From Thermoplasmata archaeon (GTDB lineage: Archaea > Thermoplasmatota > DTKX01 > JAHFTX01): a DNA stretch of 64,000 nucleotides. The stretch covers positions 1-64,000 of the forward strand of contig JAHFTX010000005.1 of the NCBI GenBank assembly GCA_023265395.1, in the 5' to 3' direction. The position numbers and the translations under genes are program-made. This document shows positions 17,741 to 24,199 of this stretch, one piece after another (within the stretch, counting starts at the first letter, position 1; the number at the start of each line of letters is the position of its first letter). The notes beneath the pieces were generated by a model. It did no database searches, was not told the DNA's origin, and saw only the letters and a list, made by a program, of their open reading frames with translations.

Positions 17741-17747
17741 GATAAGG
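17741..17747 (-). promoter_or_regulatory. TATA box of the SecB-like/CitG/DUF447 operon
   Basis: GATAAGG (plus-strand reading) lies 26 bp upstream of ATG 17717; the three overlapping genes downstream show no other promoter. Confidence 0.6.
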
Positions 17748-17768
17748 GCGTTTCGGAGCTGCCCGCGC

Positions 17769-18272
17769 TCAGAACAGGGAGAAGGCCCCGCCCAAGAGGA
17801 GGCTGAGCGCCAGCATCAGCACTCCGGCGATCGTGACCCCGGCCGCGATCGCCCCGAGCGCCGCAGTCCGGGGAAGGTCGAGCAGGTAGACCAGCAGCGC
17901 GCCCGTCCACGCACCGGTAAAGGGCAAGGGTATGGCCACGAATACGATCAGGGCGACCAGGCCACCGCGCACCATGCGGGGTCCGTGGCGGGCGCGGGTC
18001 CGCTCGAACAACCGCCCGAGGAAACGGTCACAGCGGGGGAAGCGGCGGAACCACGCCTCGACGGGGGGGGCGCCCCAGAGGATCGCCGGGATCGGGAGCA
18101 GGTTGCCCAGGATGCTCGCCAGCAGCACGACGCCCCAGTCGAGATGGTAGACCAAGATGCCGATCGGGACGGCACCCCGCAGCTCGACGAAGGGGAGCGT
18201 CGCGATGATGATGAGCACGGCGACCGGCGGCAGGAAGGCCAGTGCCGCCAGGAGCGCTTCGGTCAGACCCAC
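17769..18272 (-). CDS. Small multidrug export-family membrane protein (COG2426)
   Basis: A 167-residue integral membrane protein with four or five helices. It carries the two family hallmarks of the putative small multi-drug export proteins: ELRGAVPIGI after the first helix (about 30-39) and AIPLPFTGAWTGALLVYLLD (about 113-132). These re-entrant, proline-containing motifs are shared with DedA/SNARE-associated-type transporters. Transport has been suggested for the family, but the substrate is unproven. GTG 18272 is the only reasonable start. The gene is 42 bp downstream of the DUF424 gene on the same strand, with no TATA box between, so the two are probably co-transcribed. Confidence 0.82.
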   Translation of the reverse strand: MGLTEALLAALAFLPPVAVLIIIATLPFVELRGAVPIGILVYHLDWGVVLLASILGNLLPIPAILWGAPPVEAWFRRFPRCDRFLGRLFERTRARHGPRMVRGGLVALIVFVAIPLPFTGAWTGALLVYLLDLPRTAALGAIAAGVTIAGVLMLALSLLLGGAFSLF

Positions 18273-18314
18273 ATCACCGCATCCGTGGCGCGGGCCATGA
18301 AGGTTGTTCGGGTC

Positions 18315-18614
18315 TCAGACGGCGAGCAGGAGCAGGTGGGGGATTCCGTCGATCCTCAGGATGGTCTCTTCGGAGGCAAGACCTGCGGCGAGGGCCACAC
18401 CGATGGTGCGCTCGCCCACGAGGTTGGCCATCGGCGCCACCTGGAGGAGTTGGGCGAGGGTCTGCTCATCGACCCGTTCACCATCGTAGAATGCTCGGTG
18501 GACCTCCAGCCGCAGCTTGCCCGAGTGGAAGGTGCGACCGAGCAGCTCCTCGTCGGCCGCAGCGATGACAATCCCTTCGGGGGAACGGTGTCGCTTGAGG
18601 GCGATGGGAGGCAC
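18315..18614 (-). CDS. DUF424-family protein
   Basis: A 99-residue protein matching the archaeal DUF424 family: IVIAAADEELLGRTFHSGKL at the front, LEVHRAFYDGERVDEQTL in the middle, and the diagnostic MANLVGERTIGVALAAGLA, ending in IDGIPHLLLL. The family is nearly universal in archaea. A structural relation to a translation-associated protein has been suggested, but no function is firmly known. The gene begins with GTG at 18614, 27 bp from the centre of a clear TATA box (GATAAAG at 18638-18644 on the plus strand), so the mRNA is probably leaderless. It heads a two-gene unit with the small multidrug export protein. The translin gene ends just upstream. Confidence 0.85.
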   Translation of the reverse strand: MPPIALKRHRSPEGIVIAAADEELLGRTFHSGKLRLEVHRAFYDGERVDEQTLAQLLQVAPMANLVGERTIGVALAAGLASEETILRIDGIPHLLLLAV

Positions 18615-18637
18615 CGCCCTTGCTGCATGGCGGCGAC

Positions 18638-18644
18638 GATAAAG
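18638..18644 (-). promoter_or_regulatory. TATA box of the DUF424/multidrug-export unit
   Basis: GATAAAG (plus-strand reading) is centred 27 bp upstream of GTG 18614 and supports a leaderless GTG start. Confidence 0.65.
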
Positions 18645-18653
18645 ACGCCGCCT

Positions 18654-19802
18654 CTACTTCTGTTGACGCCCACCACGAGAGCGTCGCCGTGGCCGTGCCG
18701 ACGCCCTGTTTGGCAGGCTGGAGGGGATGGGGGGCTTCGCTGGCGCCGGGTGGGAAGGGGGGGCCATCTGCTGCCGGGCACGGAGCCGTCGGGCCCGCCG
18801 CCGCTGCGTCGGGGTCAGCTGTGGCGGACGATTGCGCGGTGGGGTGGCAGCCGCAGGTCGCGGCGGGTGGGCCATGGTCGGCGGCGGCGGCCGCGGGGTA
18901 CGGCGTGGCCGCTGCGCAGGAGCGTGCACCGCCGGTGGAGACGAGGTTGCTGGTGCGTGCGCGGCCGCGACTGGACGCCCACCACGCCCGGACCGACCAG
19001 CCGACGGAGACGTGCCTCGCGGTCGTGGGGCTGGGGCCCGTGCGCCGCGCCGCGGGCTGCTGCCGCCCCGTGGCTGCCGTACCCCGACCTCTCGCGACCG
19101 CTGCCGCGGCACTCGGGAGCCGCTCAGGGCCGGGGATCGGCCATCGAGCTCACGGGCAGATTGGCGCGCGAACTCATCCGCCAGCTCGACCGCGCCGCGG
19201 CGCACCAGCTCCTCATGGAGCTGGCGTCCTCGCTGAGCGGTCAGCAGGTCGGAACGGCTGCGCTCGACCAAGGACCGGGCGACATCCTGCTTGTGCCGCA
19301 TCGGGAGCAGACCGCTCGGGAACTCCACCATCAGCAGGAGTTCGGTGACGTCCTCGAGCAGCTGGAAAGCCGAATCGGCGGTTGGGTAGTCGCCTGCACG
19401 CAACGCCTCGTGCATCGAGCGCCGAAGCTCGCCCGGCACGTCACCAAGCCCGAGCAGCCACGCGCTGCTGGTGATGTCGAGCTGCTGCCGCGTCGGCAGC
19501 GGATCGCCATGGAGCAGGGCCATCAGCAGCTCCGCTTCGGCGAACTCCTGCAGCGCTTGCTCGACGGTCCCCCCGTAGAAGAGCTCGGGGAAGTGGTCGC
19601 GCGTCGCCAGCAGCGGGCGGACACACCGGCGCATCTCCCGCAGCGGAGGGGCTTCGGGTTCGCCGCGGTGCAGCGCACCGATGACGCCCTTGGATGCGCG
19701 GATGACCTCGCGCGCGTGGCGCTGGACCTGCTCGCGTGCCTCGTCGAGGTTCTCGAGGTCGCTGACGACCTCGTCGTAGGTCGTCCGGTCCACCTTTCCC
19801 AT
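18654..19802 (-). CDS. Translin/TRAX-family protein with long basic, proline-rich C-terminal tail
   Basis: A 382-residue protein. Residues about 1-220 are an all-helical translin domain: REVIRASKGVIGALHRGE, then GGTVEQALQEFAEAELLMAL, then AWLLGLGDVPGELRRSM and LRAGDYPTADSAFQLLEDV. Translin/TRAX rings bind single-stranded nucleic acid, and TRAX members cleave RNA using acidic residues; the QEFAEAE segment aligns with that region. Archaeal homologues are normally about 200 residues long. Here a further 160 residues follow, made almost only of Pro, Arg, Ala, Ser and Gln, strongly basic and predicted disordered. Start ATG 19802 is chosen because a weak TATA candidate (CCTTTTGG on the minus strand) lies 26 bp upstream; a GTG at 19811 is possible. 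It is divergent from the geranylgeranyl reductase gene. Confidence 0.83.
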   Translation of the reverse strand: MGKVDRTTYDEVVSDLENLDEAREQVQRHAREVIRASKGVIGALHRGEPEAPPLREMRRCVRPLLATRDHFPELFYGGTVEQALQEFAEAELLMALLHGDPLPTRQQLDITSSAWLLGLGDVPGELRRSMHEALRAGDYPTADSAFQLLEDVTELLLMVEFPSGLLPMRHKQDVARSLVERSRSDLLTAQRGRQLHEELVRRGAVELADEFARQSARELDGRSPALSGSRVPRQRSREVGVRQPRGGSSPRRGARAPAPRPRGTSPSAGRSGRGGRPVAAAHAPATSSPPAVHAPAQRPRRTPRPPPPTMAHPPRPAAATPPRNRPPQLTPTQRRRARRLRARQQMAPPSHPAPAKPPIPSSLPNRASARPRRRSRGGRQQK

Positions 19803-19868
19803 GAGCGGCACTGGCCCAGCGAGGCCAAAAGGCTGCCTGCCCGGGTGCGGCAGGGATGCCGAAGGAGG

Positions 19869-19876
19869 GTTTATCG
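19869..19876 (+). promoter_or_regulatory. TATA box of the geranylgeranyl reductase gene
   Basis: GTTTATCG centred 28 bp upstream of ATG 19901, the expected spacing for a leaderless mRNA; it decides the start against longer in-frame alternatives. Confidence 0.7.
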
Positions 19877-19900
19877 GCCGCGAGGGCCGATCAGAGGGCG

Positions 19901-21133
19901 ATGGGCACGCGGCAGGTCGACGTGGTCATCGTCGGGGGCGGGCCCGCGGGCTTCGCCGCCGCGGCTCCGATCGCAGCGGCAGGCTTCTCGACGCTGGTCG
20001 TCGAGGAGCATCGGCGCGTCGGCCTGCCGATCCAGTGCAGTGGGTTGGTCACGTCGCGGGTGCTCGAGATGGTCCCGTCAGGCTCAGAGCTGATCCACCA
20101 TGAGGTCGAGGGGGTCTTGGTGCATGACCCGAGGGGGAGGTGCCTGCACGTCGACGGCAGGCGACCCCGCGCCTATGTCATCGACCGTGCCGGGCTCGAC
20201 CAGTGCTGTCAGCAATCAGCCATCGCGGCGGGGGCGACGGTCGAGGAGGGGGTGCGCGCCACTGCGGTCGAGCGCACCCAACGGGGTGTACGGCTGCACC
20301 TGAGCGCCTCCAAGGGCACGACGCGCACGATCGACGCGTCCTTGGTGATCGGCGCCGATGGGGTCCAGTCCAACGTCGCCCGGTGGATGGGCCTGCGGCG
20401 ACCACGAGACCTCGCGGCCGCCGTCGAATGGCGCGGTGCGGGGTTGCAGATCGACCCGCGCTTCGTCGCGGTGTTCATCGGCACCACGGTCGCCCCGGGC
20501 TTCTTCGGCTGGGCGATCCCCCATGGCCAAGGCCATGGGGCGATTGGCGTGGGCAGCTGCACCTCCGACACGCCGGCGCTCGAGTTGCTGCGACGATTGA
20601 CCGCGCAGGAGGGCGGGTACGCGGGGCCCATGACCACGACCTTCTCGCGCCAGCAGGAGCTGTGCGGGGTGATCCCGCTCGACCTGGTCGCCAAGCCCTA
20701 CGGGGACAACGTCATGACCGTCGGCGATGCCGCCGGCCAGACCAAGCCCCTTTCCGGTGGCGGCATCTACACCGGTCTGGTCTGTGGCAGGATCTGTGGC
20801 CAGACCGCGGTCGGGGCGCTGGGGGCGCACGACCTCAGTGCGGACCGACTCAAGCGGTATGCCCAGGCAGTCGACGCCGGTGTCGGCAAGGAGCTACGGG
20901 CCGCCTATCGGCTGCGCAAGGTGTTCCGGCAGCTCAACGACCAACAGTTGTCCGACCTGCTGGAGACCCTCGATGACCGAGGGCTGCTGCAGATGGTCAT
21001 CGCCCACGGCGACATCGATTTCCCTGGCAACCTCGCCGCACGGATGCTTCGTGCCGCACCGGCGTTGGCGCGGTTCACTCGCCCCTTCCTGCGCGCGGTG
21101 CTCCGCCCGACGACGACGCTGGCGCCCGCCTAG
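19901..21133 (+). CDS. Geranylgeranyl reductase-family FAD oxidoreductase
   Basis: A 410-residue flavoprotein. The Rossmann FAD loop is VVIVGGGPAGFAAAAP (residues about 8-23). LPIQCSGLVTSRVLE carries the CxG motif of geranylgeranyl reductases, DASLVIGADGVQSNVARWMG follows, and the second FAD motif is VGDAAGQTKPLSGGGIYTG near residue 277. In archaea this family saturates the geranylgeranyl chains of digeranylgeranylglycerophospholipids, giving the archaeol core. It may act together with the archaetidylserine synthase at 2163. The ATG at 19901 lies 28 bp after a strong TATA box (GTTTATCG at 19869-19876), a clear leaderless arrangement. Longer frames upstream of this ATG are not supported. Its stop shares CTAG with the convergent membrane-protein gene. 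Confidence 0.88.
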   Translation: MGTRQVDVVIVGGGPAGFAAAAPIAAAGFSTLVVEEHRRVGLPIQCSGLVTSRVLEMVPSGSELIHHEVEGVLVHDPRGRCLHVDGRRPRAYVIDRAGLDQCCQQSAIAAGATVEEGVRATAVERTQRGVRLHLSASKGTTRTIDASLVIGADGVQSNVARWMGLRRPRDLAAAVEWRGAGLQIDPRFVAVFIGTTVAPGFFGWAIPHGQGHGAIGVGSCTSDTPALELLRRLTAQEGGYAGPMTTTFSRQQELCGVIPLDLVAKPYGDNVMTVGDAAGQTKPLSGGGIYTGLVCGRICGQTAVGALGAHDLSADRLKRYAQAVDAGVGKELRAAYRLRKVFRQLNDQQLSDLLETLDDRGLLQMVIAHGDIDFPGNLAARMLRAAPALARFTRPFLRAVLRPTTTLAPA

Positions 21134-22017
21134 GGTTGCGTGGGCCCATCGTCCTGACGTTTGGGCAACTCCCTCTTGCGCTCCCGCCGCTTCCGGCGCC
21201 GCCGACGGGTGCTGGTCTCGACCTTGGCCTTCCCGCTCAGGCGGAGCACCACCGCGGTCATCCGCGGGGAACCTCGGTGCTCGTCGACGAGGTAGAACAT
21301 CAAGGCGAGCACCCCGGTGAGGACCGCCGCGCCCAGCAGGAGATAGAACGGCCATTGCGGGACGGAGGTGCGGATGGAGAAGCTGATGTCGACGAGGATG
21401 CCGTCGACCTGCAGCAGCGTGAGATTGACCCCGCCAGGGTCACTCTCGTTGGCCGTGTCGAGGGCCGCCTGCCATTGCTCCTTCGTGAAGTGGCCGACCG
21501 AGCGCATCCGATGGGACTGGCCATCGAGCCAGAAGTCCAGCTGGCTGCGGATGAAGTAGGTCCCCTCGATGTTCTCGCTCCTGGTCTGGAGGGTCAGTCG
21601 GATGGGCAGGGTCGCCATCGGCGCGATGATCGAGAAGGGGAACGTGGCCCGCTGGCCCGCACCTTCGCGGATCGACGGGGCGCTGGGCAGCGATGCGATA
21701 GGTTGGGAGCCATCTAGGGTCGCGAAACGAAAGATCTCGGTGACGAGGGTGACGTTCTCCATCGGCGCGTCGTAGCGATTGGTCAGGGTGAAGTTGACCA
21801 CGCCACGGCTGCCCGGGACGATCCCCTCCGGCGGTGTCGAGAAGTCGTTCATGTACGGGATGTGCTCGGGATCCGAGATCTCGGGTGAGGGTTCGGCGGC
21901 TCCGCTCTGCACCAGCGGCAGCAGGAGCATCGCCGCAAGAACGCTCAAGTAGGCGCGTCGTCGTCGCACGTCCGCGCACCAGCGGGCCACCTCCACGAAC
22001 AGCCCGCCGAGGACCAT
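21130..22017 (-). CDS. Secreted, membrane-anchored beta-sandwich protein with basic cytosolic tail
   Basis: A 295-residue protein of unknown function. A signal-anchor/signal peptide lies at about residues 20-42 (RRRRAYLSVLAAMLLLPL). The ectodomain is beta-rich with several N-x-T/S sequons (VNFTLTNRYD, NVTLVTEI) and resembles a transthyretin/Ig-like envelope domain. A membrane helix (about 232-254, WPFYLLLGAAVLTGVLALMF) is followed by an extremely basic tail with a run of Arg/Lys (STRRRRRKRRERKREL). The ATG at 22017 is one base from the ATG of the divergent Taw2 gene, so the two upstream regions overlap the neighbour's coding sequence. An internal GTG near 21998 is an alternative. The stop overlaps that of the geranylgeranyl reductase gene. 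Confidence 0.7.
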   Translation of the reverse strand: MVLGGLFVEVARWCADVRRRRAYLSVLAAMLLLPLVQSGAAEPSPEISDPEHIPYMNDFSTPPEGIVPGSRGVVNFTLTNRYDAPMENVTLVTEIFRFATLDGSQPIASLPSAPSIREGAGQRATFPFSIIAPMATLPIRLTLQTRSENIEGTYFIRSQLDFWLDGQSHRMRSVGHFTKEQWQAALDTANESDPGGVNLTLLQVDGILVDISFSIRTSVPQWPFYLLLGAAVLTGVLALMFYLVDEHRGSPRMTAVVLRLSGKAKVETSTRRRRRKRRERKRELPKRQDDGPTQP

Positions 22018-22018
22018 T

Positions 22019-22915
22019 ATGCTTGCCCCACCGTCTGGCCGCGACGGGCGCCACCGCGCCACCCCCTTCGATTCAGTGGTGGTCGCCGCGCGAAAGGCTG
22101 GGCTGCCCGAGGAGGAGGTCCGCAGGCTTCCCCGGCGGTGGCACCGCTATGGAGCGGTCGTGCTGCTCCGGCCGCGCTTGGACTGGACGCCCCCGCAGGA
22201 CCTGCTGCCAGAGATCGGTGCCTGCTTCGCGCGGGGGCTGGGTGCCACCAGCGTCGGGGTCGTTCGCGGAGCGGCACGTGGGGAGCGGCGAGAACCCGAC
22301 GTCCAGCGGATCTTCGGACCGAGCACTGTCACGATGCTACGCCAGGACGGAATCGCCTACGTCCTCGATCCGACCCACGTGCTCTTCTCCCCAGGGAACC
22401 TCAACGAGCGGATCAGGATGGGGCGCCTTGACGCCCGTGGTGAAGTCGTCGTCGACCTCTTCGCGGGGGTGGGATACTTCTGCCTGCCCTTGCTGGTCCA
22501 CGGCGGCGCCGCGAGGGTCGAGGCCTGCGACATCAACGCCCTCTCACTGACATGGCTGCGCCAGGGCGCTGCGGCCAATGGCGTCGAGGGTCGGCTGCGC
22601 ACCCATCACGGCGACTGTCGGCAGGTCGCGCCCACCGGTGTCGCTGACCGCGTCGTGCTCGGCCACTGGGGGGAGACCGTCGCCTTCTTGCCGACGGCCA
22701 TGGACGCCGTCCGCGCAGGGACCCTCGCGACGCTTCACGTGCACGACATCGTCGCCACCCCTGCGGGAGGCGTCGATGGTCCCTGGGTCGGGGCGCTGCG
22801 GCAGGCGATCGATCGAACCCAGGCGGAGATCCGTTCGGTGCAGGTGCGCAGAGTCAAGGCCGCGGGCGCCGGCCTCGACCATCTGGTGTGCGACCTCGTC
22901 GTCCACAAGGACTAG
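22019..22915 (+). CDS. taw2: Taw2/Trm5-type SAM-dependent enzyme, probable tRNA-Phe wyosine aminocarboxypropyltransferase
   Basis: A 298-residue class I SAM enzyme. HVLFSPGNLNERIRMG (about 120-135) is the FSPGN-x-x-ER signature that separates TYW2/Taw2 from Trm5. Motif I is VVVDLFAGVGYFCLP (about 143-157). EACDINALSLTWLRQGAAAN holds the SAM-ribose acidic residue, and VVLGHWGETVAFLP stands where Trm5/Taw2 carry the N-P-P/G-H motif. Taw2 transfers the 3-amino-3-carboxypropyl group of SAM to 4-demethylwyosine at G37 of tRNA-Phe. The first ATG at 22019 is given; a GTG at 22076 is possible, since the N-terminal 20 residues look unstructured. It is followed by guaAB on the same strand. A Trm5-like m1G methyltransferase is the alternative. 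Confidence 0.8.
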   Translation: MLAPPSGRDGRHRATPFDSVVVAARKAGLPEEEVRRLPRRWHRYGAVVLLRPRLDWTPPQDLLPEIGACFARGLGATSVGVVRGAARGERREPDVQRIFGPSTVTMLRQDGIAYVLDPTHVLFSPGNLNERIRMGRLDARGEVVVDLFAGVGYFCLPLLVHGGAARVEACDINALSLTWLRQGAAANGVEGRLRTHHGDCRQVAPTGVADRVVLGHWGETVAFLPTAMDAVRAGTLATLHVHDIVATPAGGVDGPWVGALRQAIDRTQAEIRSVQVRRVKAAGAGLDHLVCDLVVHKD

Positions 22916-22926
22916 CACCCAGAAGC

Positions 22927-22934
22927 CTCAAATG
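22927..22934 (+). promoter_or_regulatory. TATA-like element of guaAB
   Basis: CTCAAATG centred 26 bp before GTG 22956. The same octamer lies 27 bp before the cystathionine beta-synthase ATG (31352-31359), so it looks like a recurrent promoter variant. Confidence 0.5.
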
Positions 22935-22955
22935 CCCTCCCTTTGATGCCGCGCC

Positions 22956-23906
22956 GTGTTCGACGCCGTGGAGTTCGAGCAGGAGGCGACCGCCGCCTTG
23001 CGAGAGCAGCTGGATGGGCCAGCGGTCATCGCGCTGAGCGGCGGCGTCGACAGCACCGTCGCTGCCGTGCTGGCCCACAAGGCCGCCCCGACGGCGTTGA
23101 CGGCGGTCTTCGTCGACACCGGATACATGCGCAAGGACGAGTCTGCGCGGATCCGCGCCATGCTCGAACCCTTGGGGATGCAGCTGCGAATCGTCGATGC
23201 GGCCGCGCGCTTCTACGCGCAGCTGGCCGGGGTCACCGACCCTGAGGTCAAGCGCAAGCGCATCGGGGCGACCTTCATCGAGGTGTTCGCTGCAGTCGCC
23301 GCCGAGATCGACGCAAAGGTGCTCGTGCAGGGGACCATCGCCCCCGACTGGATCGAGAGCGGCGGCGGGCTGCGGGACACCATCAAGTCCCACCACAACG
23401 TCGGTGGGTTGCCCGCTGACCTGGGGCGTCTGCGGTTGGTCGAACCTCTGCGGGACCTCTACAAGGACGAGGTCCGCACCCTGGCTCGTCACCTCAAGCT
23501 GCCCAATGCCGAACGGCAGCCCTTCCCCGGACCGGGGCTGGCCATCCGTGTCCTTGGCGAGGCGACCCCGAAGCGGACCGCGACCGTGCGTGAGGCGGTG
23601 GCCATCGTCGAGGAGGAGTTCGAGGCTGCGGCAGGGCGCAAGGAGATGGAGCTGCCCTGGCAGTACTTCGCCGCATTGCTGCCCGTACGGACCGTCGGCG
23701 TGCACGGTGACCTCCGCGCCTATGGCGAGGTCATCGTCGTGCGGGCAGTCCAGAGCCTCGACGGCATGACCGCTGCCTACAGCAAGATCCCGCACTCGGT
23801 GCTCGAGCGCATCTCCATCCGCATCACCAATTCGCTTCGACACGACGTCAACCGCGTCGTCTTCGACGTCACCAACAAGCCGCCCGGGACCATCGAGTGG
23901 GAGTAG
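22956..23906 (+). CDS. guaAB: GMP synthase subunit B (ATP-pyrophosphatase and dimerisation domains)
   Basis: A 316-residue protein matching the archaeal stand-alone GMP synthase synthetase subunit, which uses ATP and ammonia to convert XMP to GMP. The N-type ATP-pyrophosphatase loop is ALSGGVDSTVAAVLAHK (residues about 26-42). KVLVQGTIAPDWIESGG and IKSHHNVGGLP form the XMP/ATP lid region. Later come LVEPLRDLYKDEVRTLAR, PFPGPGLAIRVLGE and the C-terminal SIRITNSLRHDVNRVVFDVT with KPPGTIEWE, all diagnostic. The glutamine amidotransferase partner (subunit A) is not in the window. GTG 22956 is the start: a CTCAAATG element 26 bp upstream (22927-22934) fits a leaderless promoter, and the protein length is as expected. 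Confidence 0.93.
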   Translation: MFDAVEFEQEATAALREQLDGPAVIALSGGVDSTVAAVLAHKAAPTALTAVFVDTGYMRKDESARIRAMLEPLGMQLRIVDAAARFYAQLAGVTDPEVKRKRIGATFIEVFAAVAAEIDAKVLVQGTIAPDWIESGGGLRDTIKSHHNVGGLPADLGRLRLVEPLRDLYKDEVRTLARHLKLPNAERQPFPGPGLAIRVLGEATPKRTATVREAVAIVEEEFEAAAGRKEMELPWQYFAALLPVRTVGVHGDLRAYGEVIVVRAVQSLDGMTAAYSKIPHSVLERISIRITNSLRHDVNRVVFDVTNKPPGTIEWE

Positions 23907-23941
23907 GGCACCCCGCCCCAGCTCCGCGGGGGCAGCTCGGC

Positions 23942-24148
23942 TCAGGGGCGCGTGCCCGACCCGAGCAGGCAGACCATCCCCCCGCTGGCTGCAAGGCCGC
24001 TGCCCAGCAGGATCCACAGCGGCCCGCGCATGAAGGTCGCAGGCACCAGATAGGCCCCCTGCAACGCCCAGACTATCCCCATCAGCAGCAGCACGCCCCC
24101 CAAGAGCGTGATCCCCGGCCTCATGGGTGCCGCAGGGATGCGCTCCAT
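23942..24148 (-). CDS. Small two-helix membrane protein
   Basis: A 68-residue protein with two membrane helices (GITLLGGVLLLMGIVWALQ, then LWILLGSGLAASGGMVCLL) joined by a short loop. The ATG at 24148 is chosen because it lies 26 bp from the centre of a TATA box at 24171-24178, the spacing seen for other leaderless genes here; an internal ATG at 24124 is in frame. No homology is recognised. The same TATA element, read in the other direction, lies 26 bp before the molybdopterin oxidoreductase ATG, so the two genes may be co-regulated. Coding status rests on hydrophobic pattern and promoter position. Confidence 0.55.
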   Translation of the reverse strand: MERIPAAPMRPGITLLGGVLLLMGIVWALQGAYLVPATFMRGPLWILLGSGLAASGGMVCLLGSGTRP

Positions 24149-24170
24149 GGGGGAGCGCAGGTCCCAGAGG

Positions 24171-24178
24171 GATAAAGG
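24171..24178. promoter_or_regulatory. Shared bidirectional TATA box
   Basis: GATAAAGG (CCTTTATC on the other strand) lies with its centre 26 bp from the ATG at 24200 on one side and 26 bp from the ATG at 24148 on the other. Both distances match leaderless archaeal transcription, so one element may drive both genes. Confidence 0.65.
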
Positions 24179-24199
24179 ACCGCCGCCCGTTGCGGGGTG

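Noticed and set aside
17418-20093. 891-residue plus-strand open frame
   Set aside because: It runs antisense to DUF424, translin and multidrug-export genes, has Arg/His/Gly shadow composition and no domain.
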